From an uncultured Prevotellaceae bacterium (GTDB lineage Bacteria > Bacteroidota > Bacteroidia > Bacteroidales > Bacteroidaceae), in contig ONMR01000027.1 in assembly GCA_900318995.1 (NCBI GenBank), forward strand, positions 1 to 33,571: 33,571 nucleotides of DNA, written 5' to 3'. The notes beneath the pieces were generated by a model. It was not told the origin of the DNA, did no database searches, and worked only from the letters and a program-made list of their open reading frames with translations. The translations under genes were made by a program, and so were the position numbers. The first letter of the stretch is position 1. Every line of letters begins with the position of its first letter. Of this stretch, positions 23,738-32,431 are shown piece by piece.

Positions 23738-25009
23738 TTAAAGGTCCTGACCTATGTCCCTGCGGAAATATTTCTTCTCAAAATCAATCAGGCTGGCTCC
23801 CTTGAATGACAGCGCCAGAGCCTCCTCCTTGTCCTTGCCGTAAGAGCTTACGGCTATCACGCGACCACCTGCGGTGACAACGTTTCCGTTTGCATCGAAA
23901 GCTGTGCCTGCATGGAACACCACGCTGTCGGTAACCTTGTCTATTCCGCTTATTACATAGCCCTTGTCATAGTGCTGGGGATATCCGCCCGATACCAGCA
24001 TAACGCATACGGCCGATCTGGGATCCTGCTCCAGGGTCTTGGTATCCAGGTTGCCGGCTGCAACACCTTTGAACAGTTCCACTATATCGCTTTTGAGACG
24101 GAGCATAACGGTTTCTGTCTCCGGGTCACCCATGCGGCAATTGTACTCTATAACCTTGGGGTCACCGTCCACATTTATCAGACCAAAGAATATGAATCCC
24201 TTGTAGTCCAGGCCGTCCTGTGCCAGGCCATCTACTGTGGGACGGATTATCCGGTCCTCAACTTTCTGCATCCACTCCTTAGTGGCAAAGGGGACAGGTG
24301 ATACGGAGCCCATGCCGCCGGTGTTAAGACCGGTGTCATGCTCACCTATACGCTTGTAATCCTTGGCCTCGGGCAGTATCTTGTAGTGTTTGCCGTCAGT
24401 CAGAACAAATACCGAGCACTCTATGCCGCTCATGAACTCCTCAATCACAACGCGGGACGATGCATTGCCGAACATACCACCCAGCATCTCCTTAAGCTCC
24501 CTCTTCGCCTCGTCCAGGGTAGGCAGTATCAACACACCCTTGCCTGCGCACAGGCCGTCGGCTTTGAGTACATAGGGAGCCTTGAGTGTCTCCAGGAACT
24601 TGAGACCTTCCTCCAGGTTCTCGCCTGTGAATGTCTGATATGCAGCTGTAGGTATGTTGTGGCGCTGCATGAAACGCTTGGCAAAATCCTTGCTGCCCTC
24701 CATCTGTGCGGCGGCCTTGGACGGGCCGATGACGGGGATGGATTTCAGAGCCGCGTCATTCTTGAAATAGTCATAGATGCCGTTTACCAGAGGATCCTCG
24801 GGGCCTACAACTACCATGTCTATCTTCTTGTCAAGGACGAATGCCTTGATGGCGTCAAAGTCACTGGCCTTTATGGCTACGTTCTCACCTACGTTTGCGG
24901 TGCCGGCATTGCCGGGAGCTATGAAAAGCTTTTCAAGCTGCGGGCTTTGCGCTATCTTCCAGGCCAGAGCATGCTCGCGGCCTCCGCTTCCTAGTAACAG
25001 AATCTTCAT
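23738..25009 (-). CDS. purD: Phosphoribosylamine-glycine ligase
   Basis: PurD (GAR synthetase) joins glycine to 5-phosphoribosylamine using ATP in step two of purine synthesis. The 423-residue length is standard. Motifs include [12 protein letters not shown] at the start, the [19 protein letters not shown] segment before the ATP-grasp domain, [11 protein letters not shown], and [12 protein letters not shown] in the metal/ATP site. The ATG overlaps the stop of the methyltransferase gene as ATGA (25006-25009), so it is expressed from the promoter of that gene. Confidence 0.97.
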   Translation of the reverse strand: MKILLLGSGGREHALAWKIAQSPQLEKLFIAPGNAGTANVGENVAIKASDFDAIKAFVLDKKIDMVVVGPEDPLVNGIYDYFKNDAALKSIPVIGPSKAAAQMEGSKDFAKRFMQRHNIPTAAYQTFTGENLEEGLKFLETLKAPYVLKADGLCAGKGVLILPTLDEAKRELKEMLGGMFGNASSRVVIEEFMSGIECSVFVLTDGKHYKILPEAKDYKRIGEHDTGLNTGGMGSVSPVPFATKEWMQKVEDRIIRPTVDGLAQDGLDYKGFIFFGLINVDGDPKVIEYNCRMGDPETETVMLRLKSDIVELFKGVAAGNLDTKTLEQDPRSAVCVMLVSGGYPQHYDKGYVISGIDKVTDSVVFHAGTAFDANGNVVTAGGRVIAVSSYGKDKEEALALSFKGASLIDFEKKYFRRDIGQDL

Positions 25010-26472
25010 TTCCTATTGTTTCTGAACGGTTTCTTATCAGTTTTACGGAAAGGTTTGGCTCCACCTTCACTCTTGCGGAAAGGTTTGGCTCCACTTTCAT
25101 TCTTGCGTAGCGGCTTCTTTCCATCTGATTTATGGAAAGGCTTTCCGCCTTCAGCCTTACGGAAAGGCTTGTGGTCATCGGCCTTGCGGAAAGGCTTGCG
25201 CTCATCGGTCTTACGGAGCGGCTTATCAGCCTCCTTTGCCTCCTGCTTCTCGGCCAGACGGGCCTTGTGGCGCAGGGTGCTGCTGCGGCGGGTGGGCAGG
25301 TCATCCTTCTTGAGACGGCGGTCACCTCCGCGGAAATCATTATAGCGTCCGTCAAATATCTCGTACTTGCGCAACTCACAGGGCAGGGCGCCGTTAAACA
25401 GGGGTATCTTGGCCGACGGTTTGAGGCCTATCTTGTCAAAACACTCGTAGTGATAGCTGATAATCCAGGCCTCGCCGCCTATCAGGGCATGTTTTAGCCG
25501 CTCGCCTATCATCTCGTAAAGTCCAAGCAGGTTGTCCTCTACCAGACGCTCTCCGTAAGGAGGATTGGTTATGATTACGGTACGCTGTTTTACAGGTTCA
25601 AAATCCTTGAAGTCACGCTGCTCAAACCGGATGGTATCCAGCAGACCGGCAGCCTTGGCGTTGCGCTTTGCTGTCAGTATGGCCTTGGGGTCTTTGTCAT
25701 AACCCCTGATGGTGAATTCAAAATCACGCTCCTGCGAGTCATCATTGTATATCTCCTCAAACAGGTCACGGTCAAAATCCTTCCATTTCTCAAAGGCGAA
25801 ACTGCTGCGGAACAGACCTGGTGCCATGTTCTTGGCAATAAGGGCAGCCTCTATGGGAATTGTGCCCGATCCGCACATAGGATCTACAAAATCGCACTTG
25901 CCGTCCCAGCCCGACATCAGTATCATGCCTGCAGCCAGCACCTCGTTCAGAGGAGCCTCCATGGCCTCCTGACGGTAGCCGCGCTTGTGCAGTGACTCAC
26001 CGCTGCTGTCAAGAGAGAGCGAGCAGTCATCATGTGATATATGGATATGGAACGTAAGGTCCGGATTGGCTACGCTAACGTTTGGCCGTTTGCCGTATTT
26101 GTCACGGAAATAGTCGGCTATGGCATCCTTTACCCGGTACGCCACAAACTTGGAGTGACGGAAATCCTCGCTATAGACAACAGAGTCAACAGCAAAGCTG
26201 TCACTCAGGTCCATGTACTTCTCCCAGTCCACCTTGCGGCAGATTTCATACACGTCATCGGCGCTGTCGGCCTTGAAGTGAAGGAAAGGTTTAAGGATAC
26301 GGATTGCGGTACGCAGATGGAAATTGGCCTTGTACATCAGGGCCTTGTCTCCTTTAAAGGACACCATTCGGTTACCAATGGCCACCCCATTGGCTCCCAG
26401 ATCAATAAGTTCTTTTGCAAGAATCTCTTCCAGCCCCTGGAAGGTCTTGGCAATCATTTCAAATTCTGTCAT
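25006..26472 (-). CDS. THUMP-domain RNA N2-guanine methyltransferase (RlmL N-terminal-type) with repetitive basic tail
   Basis: I choose ATG 26470-26472 ([18 protein letters not shown]), since the longer frame uses TTG at 26478. The product is 488 residues. An N-terminal ferredoxin-like plus THUMP region (about 1-160) binds RNA. The Rossmann methyltransferase has [14 protein letters not shown] for SAM binding and NPPYGERL, the catalytic NPPY of N-methyltransferases. Homologues methylate 23S rRNA guanine (G2445 in E. coli). The last 90 or so residues are a low-complexity basic tail of repeated KPFRK units separated by acidic or polar residues, encoded at about 25017-25230. Such tails are seen on other RNA enzymes and probably add nonspecific RNA binding. 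Confidence 0.9.
   Translation of the reverse strand: MTEFEMIAKTFQGLEEILAKELIDLGANGVAIGNRMVSFKGDKALMYKANFHLRTAIRILKPFLHFKADSADDVYEICRKVDWEKYMDLSDSFAVDSVVYSEDFRHSKFVAYRVKDAIADYFRDKYGKRPNVSVANPDLTFHIHISHDDCSLSLDSSGESLHKRGYRQEAMEAPLNEVLAAGMILMSGWDGKCDFVDPMCGSGTIPIEAALIAKNMAPGLFRSSFAFEKWKDFDRDLFEEIYNDDSQERDFEFTIRGYDKDPKAILTAKRNAKAAGLLDTIRFEQRDFKDFEPVKQRTVIITNPPYGERLVEDNLLGLYEMIGERLKHALIGGEAWIISYHYECFDKIGLKPSAKIPLFNGALPCELRKYEIFDGRYNDFRGGDRRLKKDDLPTRRSSTLRHKARLAEKQEAKEADKPLRKTDERKPFRKADDHKPFRKAEGGKPFHKSDGKKPLRKNESGAKPFRKSEGGAKPFRKTDKKPFRNNRK
25017..25230 (-). repeat. Tandem coding repeat for KPFRK units
   Basis: The 3' end of the methyltransferase gene contains about nine imperfect units encoding KP(F/L)(R/H)K plus a 3-6-residue spacer. 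On the plus strand they appear as recurring GGAAAGG and TTGCGGAAAGG patterns. Adjacent units near 25060-25110 are almost identical at DNA level, so unit number probably changes by slippage. Confidence 0.8.
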
Positions 26473-26497
26473 CTGCAACTGATGATGTTTCAGTCTG

Positions 26498-26505
26498 CAA
26501 AGATA
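26498..26505 (-). promoter_or_regulatory. -7 promoter box for methyltransferase-purD operon
   Basis: TATCTTTG on the minus strand is a perfect TAnnTTTG box 25 nt upstream of the ATG at 26472. The expected -33 position falls inside the arm of the heptamer palindrome and shows no TTTG. Confidence 0.5.
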
Positions 26506-26514
26506 CGAATTTTA

Positions 26515-26612
26515 AATTGAGAATTGAGAATTGAGAATTGAGAATTACCATGGGGATGCGTGTCAATCTACGCAGGCGCCTGGTCTCAATTCTCAATTCT
26601 CAATTCTCAATT
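26515..26612. repeat. Long palindrome with heptamer-repeat arms
   Basis: Four tandem ATTGAGA units (26516-26543) face four tandem TCTCAAT units (26584-26611). With one flanking pair they make a perfect 29-bp inverted repeat. The 40-nt centre is itself partly self-complementary (TGCGT at 26555-26559 with ACGCA at 26570-26574). It starts 8 nt after the GH31 operon stop codon and ends just before the methyltransferase promoter box. It could form a strong cruciform or RNA hairpin. Confidence 0.85.
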
Positions 26613-26619
26613 CAAATAG

Positions 26620-29004
26620 TCAGAGCTTTACTGATACTTTCTTGCCTGAGTAGCTTACGGTTTTGGGCTCGCTCTGCTTTCCGTCCCTGATCAGGATTAT
26701 GCGGAACTTGCGGTTCTGTATCATGCCATCAAATGAGCCTTGGCGGGCTCCGATGGTCAGGCTGTTCTTGCCGTTATAGCTGAATTCTATGGTTGAGCAG
26801 GCTCCGTTCTCGTAGTTGTAGTTGTCAAACTCATCCTCGTACAGACAGAATGTGCCGCCGGCTCCGGCATAGACGCGTATCTCCAGGTCATCCCAAGGTT
26901 TCTCGGTAGAGTACTGTACATCGGGGCCTATGGGCAGGATGGTGCCGGCCTTGACAAAGAGCGGGATGCTCTTGATGTTTACCTCACGCTCTATCTCCTG
27001 ACCGCCATTATACAGCTTCATGGTCTCAAAGTCATACCACTTGGTACCTGCCGGCAGATAGACCTTGGTGCTCTTTGTTTCCAGAAAATCCACATCGCCT
27101 ATCCCGGCGCGGCTCTTGCTTTGGGCTCTCTCAGGTGTGTATTTGGCCTCAAGAACCGGAGCTACCAGCAGTGAGCGTCCGAACATGAACTCGTTGTTGA
27201 TATCCCATACTTTGCGGTCATTCCTGAAATCCATCATCAGGGCGCGCTGGTAAGTGCCGTTGTTGGCATTGACATCGTGAGCCACTGAGTAGATGTAGGG
27301 CAGAAGGCTGTAGCGCATCTTTACGGCACCCAGCAGGGCATCAAATACTGGCTCGCCGGCCTTACCGTAATGGTAGAGCTCACGAGGAACCTCAGTGCCG
27401 TGGCTACGCATCATGGGGCAGAACACGCCGTACTGCATCCAGCGTACGTAGAGCTCCTGATAGAGCGGGTTGCGTGTGGCGCTGCCGTCCTGTGAGCGCT
27501 CGTTATAGCTGTTGGCAAAGAATCCGCCCAGGTCACTGTTAAAATTGGGGTTGCCGGTCAGGGCAAAGTTAAGGCCTGCGGGAACCTGATTCCTGAGAGA
27601 ATTCCAGTTGGACTGAACATCGCCGGACCATGTGTTGGAGCCGTAACGCTGCTGTCCTGCAAACACTGAACGGGTCAGTATAAGCACACGCTTGTCGGAG
27701 CCATTCTCCATGGCACGCTGGTTGTCATAGACACCGCCCACTGCCATAAGCGGGAATGCGTTACGAACCCTGCGCCAGGGACCCATTGCGGTGGGCAGGT
27801 CCAGGTCAGTCTCCTTAAAGTCCATGTGGTCAGGCTCGGTAGAATCCATCCACCAGCCGTCAATGTTAAGGTTATACAGGCGGGTCAGGTGGTTCCAGTA
27901 TATGTCACGAGCCTCCTTGCTGTAGGGGTCATACGGACGTACTCCTGACGGATAGTCCCTGCGTGGTGGCCAGTCGGTAAGTCCGCTCTGCGGCCAGGTC
28001 TCTATATCGATGAGCAGGTTCTTGGGCTCCAGTTCGCGGTAGGGCTTGGTCATGGGACCGAACGATGACCAGATTGAGATCATCAGTTTGGCGTTCTGGT
28101 CATGGATATGCTTAATCCAGCGCTCGGGATTGCTGAACTCCGGTGCGTTGAACTCCATGGCGTTCCACAGGTAGTTGCTGCCCCAGTACTGCCAGTCCTG
28201 GATCATCACGTCGATAGGCACTCCTATTGAGCGGTAGCGGTCCAGCACCTCGGTCAGTTCGGCCGATGACTTGTAACGCTCGCGGCTCTGCATGAATCCG
28301 TAGCTCCAGAGCGGCAGCATGGGTACTGTGCCGGTCAGTTGGCGGATACCTGCTATTACGCCGTCGGCATTACCGCCCCAGATAAAGTAGTAATCCACGC
28401 AGCCGGCGTTTTCGGAGGTAAAATAAAACTTGCCATCCTCAATGCCCAGTGTGGTGGGAGAGTAGTTGTCCCAGAACAGGCCGTATCCCTTGATGGATTG
28501 GATGATATTGCAGTAGTCATCGGTATTGCCCTGAATCATGCGGCGGTATGTTCCGCTCTTGGCCATCTTGCCGTCCTGCTGTATTCCTATGCCGTAGAGA
28601 GGCTCATCGGCATCAAGGTAAAAACCCTGGTCAACGGGTATATCGGCATACTCGGGGCGTGTCATGGCCACGTTGCCGTGACCGTAACCGTTCTCGGCCA
28701 GCAGAACCTTGCCCTTGCTGTCCATGAATGTGACATCGTTTCCCGATACCTTAACCGTTAGAGCCGGACTCTTGTAAACCTGGGCTCCGTTCTTATCGAC
28801 CGATTGGGAAACCTTGACCTGCTGCGGCTGCATCGTAACGGACAGACTCTGTTTCTTGTCAGGATTGTCAGGTCCGGTCTTGTAGATTCTTACTATGGAC
28901 GGGCTGAAGAATGTAACCTTTGTGGTCCAGTCGTCAGGCTCTTGTGCGCTGCAAACGGCGAACACACCGGTAAGCGCAATGCAAAGGGTCAGTAATCTTT
29001 TCAT
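26620..29004 (-). CDS. Secreted glycoside hydrolase family 31 enzyme (alpha-xylosidase/alpha-glucosidase type)
   Basis: GH31 enzymes release alpha-linked glucose or xylose with retention. The 794-residue product has a signal peptide (1-20), the N-terminal galactose-mutarotase-like beta domain (to about 225), the catalytic barrel, and C-terminal beta domains from about residue 640. The nucleophile is Asp387 in WWMDSTEP and the acid/base is Asp462 in WSGD. Aromatic residues around IQDWQYWG (268-275) are typical of the alpha-xylosidase/transglycosylase-like branch. No lipobox is visible, so it is probably periplasmic. Its ATG overlaps the stop of the upstream GH31 by 1 nt (TAATG). No SusC/SusD pair is seen, so the substrate cannot be set from context. 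Confidence 0.92.
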   Translation of the reverse strand: MKRLLTLCIALTGVFAVCSAQEPDDWTTKVTFFSPSIVRIYKTGPDNPDKKQSLSVTMQPQQVKVSQSVDKNGAQVYKSPALTVKVSGNDVTFMDSKGKVLLAENGYGHGNVAMTRPEYADIPVDQGFYLDADEPLYGIGIQQDGKMAKSGTYRRMIQGNTDDYCNIIQSIKGYGLFWDNYSPTTLGIEDGKFYFTSENAGCVDYYFIWGGNADGVIAGIRQLTGTVPMLPLWSYGFMQSRERYKSSAELTEVLDRYRSIGVPIDVMIQDWQYWGSNYLWNAMEFNAPEFSNPERWIKHIHDQNAKLMISIWSSFGPMTKPYRELEPKNLLIDIETWPQSGLTDWPPRRDYPSGVRPYDPYSKEARDIYWNHLTRLYNLNIDGWWMDSTEPDHMDFKETDLDLPTAMGPWRRVRNAFPLMAVGGVYDNQRAMENGSDKRVLILTRSVFAGQQRYGSNTWSGDVQSNWNSLRNQVPAGLNFALTGNPNFNSDLGGFFANSYNERSQDGSATRNPLYQELYVRWMQYGVFCPMMRSHGTEVPRELYHYGKAGEPVFDALLGAVKMRYSLLPYIYSVAHDVNANNGTYQRALMMDFRNDRKVWDINNEFMFGRSLLVAPVLEAKYTPERAQSKSRAGIGDVDFLETKSTKVYLPAGTKWYDFETMKLYNGGQEIEREVNIKSIPLFVKAGTILPIGPDVQYSTEKPWDDLEIRVYAGAGGTFCLYEDEFDNYNYENGACSTIEFSYNGKNSLTIGARQGSFDGMIQNRKFRIILIRDGKQSEPKTVSYSGKKVSVKL

Positions 29005-31331
29005 TATTTCAATTCAATTAAGTGATCAGCTTTTTCAAATACGGGTATGCAGTCCTTTGAAACCTCAACATCAACGTAAGTGCCTCCCTTATAGACATAA
29101 GGTTTGACCATGATGCCACGCTCTGATGCATTAACCAAGGCATTGAATGAAACCCAATCCTGCCCGTCGCCTGGCAGATATACGCGCATTGTCTTTATGC
29201 CGGGCTCGGTTACAGGGCATACCAGAAGTGACGGACCGAACATGAATTCCGTCTGCTGCTTGAGAGCTTCAGTATCATCGGGATAATCAAATACCAGCGG
29301 ACGCATTATGGTGTAGTTCTCCTCACTCACCCTTTTGGCGCACTCCAGGATGTAAGGCTGGAGTTTGTAGCGCAGGTCTATCTGCTTGCGGAAGTTCTCC
29401 TGAGTCTCTTTGGAGTAGTTCCAGGGCTCGGTGCGGCTCATGTAACCGTGTACACGCATGAACGGCAGATATACTGCAACCTGTATCCAGCGCAGCATAC
29501 GCTCCTGATAATCGGCATCGGTGTACTGGTTGCCGGGACGGAAGAATCCGCCTGCATCGTATGTCCACCAGGGCTGGCCTGTGGCCATCAGGTTGAGTCC
29601 GCCTGCTATCTGACGACGCAGGGTCTCCCAGTCATTGCCTACATCGCCTGACCAGTTGATGGCGCCGTAACGCTGTATTCCGATAAATCCGCTGCGGGTC
29701 AGGATCATCGGGTCACGGTCAGGCTGATCCTTTATGAGTCCGTTGTAAACGGTATGGTTAACCATGTTGGGGTAGGCGTTGCGGTAGAACTCACCGGGAA
29801 TCTTACCGCCGGCCACCATGCGGCCCTTCAGGTCATCGTTCTCAGGCTCGGTAGCATCCTGCCACCATGCGTCTATGCCTGTGGGGAGCAAACGCTCGCT
29901 GAAGTTCTTCCAGTAGGCTGAGGCTGCATCGGGATTGAAGAAATCTATCCAGTCAGTCCCCTTTATGTAATAGCCGGCGGCGTTCATCTGACGGCCCACC
30001 TCACTGTTCTTGTCTATCTTGGACCAAACGGAGAGCATCAGTTTCATGTCCATGGCGTGCAACTCGTCGGTCATAGCCTTGGGATCGGGGTACTTGCCCT
30101 CGTCAAACTGCATGGCGTTCCAGCCGTACTTGCCCCACCACTGCCAGTCCTGTACAATCACGCTGGTGCGGTAGCCCTCATCCTTGAGACGGTGGGCGTT
30201 CTCCAGCAACTCTCTCTGGCTGTCATAGCGCTCGCGGCAGTGAATGTAACCGAAAGCCCAGTCGGGCATCTGCGGAACCTTACCGGTCAGGTTGCGGTAT
30301 GAACTTACTATCTCATCGGCAGTGCCGGCAAATACGGTGTAGTCAAGCGCCACTGCTACGGGCGAGCTGAATGTGGTGACATCGGTCACCTTGCGTACGC
30401 CTACCGACGGCTTGTCACCGCGTGATCCGCTTACAAACACCTTATGTGTACCCTTGTCCAGATGGGTTATGGCCGATGATGTGGGCGGCAGCCAGGTGTT
30501 GTTGGCGTTGATTATGGTGTCGCCGTCAATTGATAGCAGATGCTTGCGGGCCATTGACTGGCCTACGTCCAGCAGTATTGAGTAGTCACCGCTTTCCTTT
30601 ACCTCGATTTCACCGCTGAAATCGTTGAATACGCGGCGTTCCCTGACGTTACCGGCAGTACCGGTGGCATTTACTGTCACAGCCGTACCGTCCGATCCGC
30701 CCTGCTGCAACTCAACCGTAAAGTCCGAGGGGTTGTAATCGGTCAGACCGTAGTTGTTCCAAAGGATTCCGTATCCCTTGTTGGAGATAATCATCGGTAT
30801 TGAAATCTGGGTGTTCACCTGTGTAAGGCGGCGGGTCAGTCCGCGTATGTTCAGGTAGCCGTCCTGGAACTGGCCGGTACCGAAGAGGAACTCATCAGGG
30901 GCGGTCTTGAATGACTGGCTTACGGAGAGTGAATTCAGGTCACCCGTCTTGCCGGCCACTATTGAGCGGACATCCTCTGCCAGGATTTCCTTTCCTTTTG
31001 AGTCTAAGAATCTGATCTGTCCGGTACGGGTATTGACCACTGCACGCAGGCCGTCGCCATGTGCGCTGACGGTAACCTTATTGCCGGACTGGGAATAATG
31101 GCATGCGCGGCTTTCCTGTTTCTCTGTATATATCAGGTTTTCCAGTTGTGGCAGTTCTATACCTTCCGGAATATACTGTACACGGATGGCGTCATCGGCC
31201 ATAGGGGTTACGTAGAGGGTTCCGTCGGGCATGCCAATTGACAGCATGTTGTCTTGGGACTTGATTGGAGCCTGGCTGCAGGCCGAAAGGGCTAAAGCAG
31301 AAAGCAAAACAAATAACGCGGTTTTTTTCAT
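29004..31331 (-). CDS. GH31 lipoprotein with inserted PA14-like domain (alpha-xylosidase-like)
   Basis: The 775-residue product has a lipoprotein signal with lipobox LSAC (Cys18), so it is anchored to a membrane. The N-terminal beta domain is interrupted at about 225-320 by a segment resembling the PA14 domain of Cellvibrio Xyl31A-type alpha-xylosidases. The catalytic barrel follows, with nucleophile Asp492 in WWQDATEP and acid/base Asp563 in WSGD. This architecture suggests activity on short xyloglucan-like oligosaccharides, but that is family-based inference. It is the first gene of a two-gene GH31 operon, with a promoter at 31363-31394, and its stop overlaps the next start by 1 nt. Confidence 0.92.
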   Translation of the reverse strand: MKKTALFVLLSALALSACSQAPIKSQDNMLSIGMPDGTLYVTPMADDAIRVQYIPEGIELPQLENLIYTEKQESRACHYSQSGNKVTVSAHGDGLRAVVNTRTGQIRFLDSKGKEILAEDVRSIVAGKTGDLNSLSVSQSFKTAPDEFLFGTGQFQDGYLNIRGLTRRLTQVNTQISIPMIISNKGYGILWNNYGLTDYNPSDFTVELQQGGSDGTAVTVNATGTAGNVRERRVFNDFSGEIEVKESGDYSILLDVGQSMARKHLLSIDGDTIINANNTWLPPTSSAITHLDKGTHKVFVSGSRGDKPSVGVRKVTDVTTFSSPVAVALDYTVFAGTADEIVSSYRNLTGKVPQMPDWAFGYIHCRERYDSQRELLENAHRLKDEGYRTSVIVQDWQWWGKYGWNAMQFDEGKYPDPKAMTDELHAMDMKLMLSVWSKIDKNSEVGRQMNAAGYYIKGTDWIDFFNPDAASAYWKNFSERLLPTGIDAWWQDATEPENDDLKGRMVAGGKIPGEFYRNAYPNMVNHTVYNGLIKDQPDRDPMILTRSGFIGIQRYGAINWSGDVGNDWETLRRQIAGGLNLMATGQPWWTYDAGGFFRPGNQYTDADYQERMLRWIQVAVYLPFMRVHGYMSRTEPWNYSKETQENFRKQIDLRYKLQPYILECAKRVSEENYTIMRPLVFDYPDDTEALKQQTEFMFGPSLLVCPVTEPGIKTMRVYLPGDGQDWVSFNALVNASERGIMVKPYVYKGGTYVDVEVSKDCIPVFEKADHLIELK

Positions 31332-31362
31332 TATGTTATAAGGGTTTACTTGGTTAGTTCAA

Positions 31363-31394
31363 CAAAAGTAGTGAATCAGTTTTAATTTTGGCAA
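31363..31394 (-). promoter_or_regulatory. Promoter for the GH31 operon
   Basis: On the minus strand TTG (31394-31392), a 21-nt spacer and TACTTTTG (31370-31363) match the Bacteroidota consensus, 31 nt upstream of the start codon at 31331. It overlaps the divergent promoter at 31387-31421. Confidence 0.6.
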
Positions 31395-31421
31395 TTAATA
31401 GGTAAAAACATCCTAATTTTG
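31387..31421 (+). promoter_or_regulatory. Promoter for the lytic transglycosylase gene
   Basis: TTTG (31387-31390), a 23-nt spacer and TAATTTTG (31414-31421) give a good -7 match, 40 nt upstream of the start at 31462. The -33 element lies inside the opposing GH31 promoter, so the two may interfere. Confidence 0.6.
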
Positions 31422-31461
31422 CAGTCACGAACAACCAAATATCAATACTTATCCGTTTTTT

Positions 31462-32397
31462 ATGAAAAGGCAATTACACATTTTACTTACAGGGCTGTTT
31501 TTTTGCGCCATGGCATCCGTCACGATTCCAACATCAGGACAGCCTGTACAGCCTGCTCCGCCTTCTGTTCCCCAGTCGGTAGTTTTTGCCGGTCAAACCG
31601 TAAAACTGGACCGTGCCGACCTGAGGGAGCGAATGGACCGTGAACTTATAGCATTCACATATACGCACTCCACATCCACACTGATGATAAGGAGGGCCAA
31701 CCGGTATTTTCCGCAGATAGAACCCATTCTGGAGCGTATGGGAGTGCCCGATGACCTTAAGTACCTGATGGTGATTGAGAGCAACCTGGACCCGCAGGCC
31801 CAGTCGGGTGCGGGCGCAGCCGGCCTTTGGCAGTTTACCCAGTCCACCGGACGTGCTTACGGACTAGAGGTGAATGCCAATATCGATGAGCGTTTCAATA
31901 CCGAAAAGGCAACCGAGGCTGCATGCCGTTTCCTGAAGGAGGCATACAGCAAGTATGGCAACTGGATGACCGTAGCCGCCAGTTACAACGGCGGTCAGCA
32001 GGGCATGGACCGCCGCATAGAGGCACAGCATCAGAAGGATGCCATGGATATGTGGCTGGTTGAGGAGACCTCGCGTTACATGTTCCGCCTGCTTGCGGTC
32101 AAGATGATGTTTGAGAATCCTGCCTTGTTCGGGTTCAGTTTCAGGCGCGAGGAACTCTATCCGTATATCCCCATCAAGGAGCAGGTCAAGATAACCGATC
32201 CCGTTGAGGACCTGGTAAAGTTTGCCGAGGACCACGGCATCACATACGCCGACCTTAAGCGGGCCAACCTGTGGCTGCGTGAGACCAAACTCAACAACAA
32301 ATCCCACCGCACCTACTACGTTGCTATTCCCGATGTAAAGGCAGAGCATTACGATCCTTCCAAGACCAAGGTTCACAGCCCCGCCTGGGTCAAATAG
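31462..32397 (+). CDS. Secreted lytic transglycosylase (SLT/MltD-like catalytic domain)
   Basis: These enzymes cleave peptidoglycan between MurNAc and GlcNAc, forming 1,6-anhydro-MurNAc. The 311-residue product has a signal peptide (about 1-26) and the goose-lysozyme-like catalytic core at about 80-240. The catalytic Glu106 lies in MVIESNLDP, followed by AGLWQFTQSTGRAYGL and AASYNGG. The C-terminal 70 residues contain a YPYIPIKEQ segment as in MltD-like proteins, but no clear LysM repeat, so the mltD symbol is not given. A REP-like palindrome begins at the last base of its stop codon and separates it from the convergent metK. Confidence 0.92.
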   Translation: MKRQLHILLTGLFFCAMASVTIPTSGQPVQPAPPSVPQSVVFAGQTVKLDRADLRERMDRELIAFTYTHSTSTLMIRRANRYFPQIEPILERMGVPDDLKYLMVIESNLDPQAQSGAGAAGLWQFTQSTGRAYGLEVNANIDERFNTEKATEAACRFLKEAYSKYGNWMTVAASYNGGQQGMDRRIEAQHQKDAMDMWLVEETSRYMFRLLAVKMMFENPALFGFSFRREELYPYIPIKEQVKITDPVEDLVKFAEDHGITYADLKRANLWLRETKLNNKSHRTYYVAIPDVKAEHYDPSKTKVHSPAWVK

Positions 32398-32431
32398 TAC
32401 AAAAGGGGACAGACCCCTTTTGTATCATTTT
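32397..32431. repeat. REP-like palindrome, copy 3
   Basis: It is identical over 35 nt to 5867-5901, with a perfect 11-bp stem (32398-32408 with 32414-32424) and loop ACAGA. It fills the whole gap between the convergent stop codons of the transglycosylase and metK genes, so it is well placed as a bidirectional terminator. TTTT in the 3' arm on either strand supports this. Confidence 0.85.

Noticed and set aside
26515-26612. CRISPR array
   Set aside because: Repeat units are 7 nt, contiguous, and there are no spacers; the structure is a palindrome.
26620-31331. Complete polysaccharide utilisation locus
   Set aside because: Only two GH31 genes are present; no SusC/SusD pair, hybrid two-component sensor or other glycosidase adjoins them in the window.
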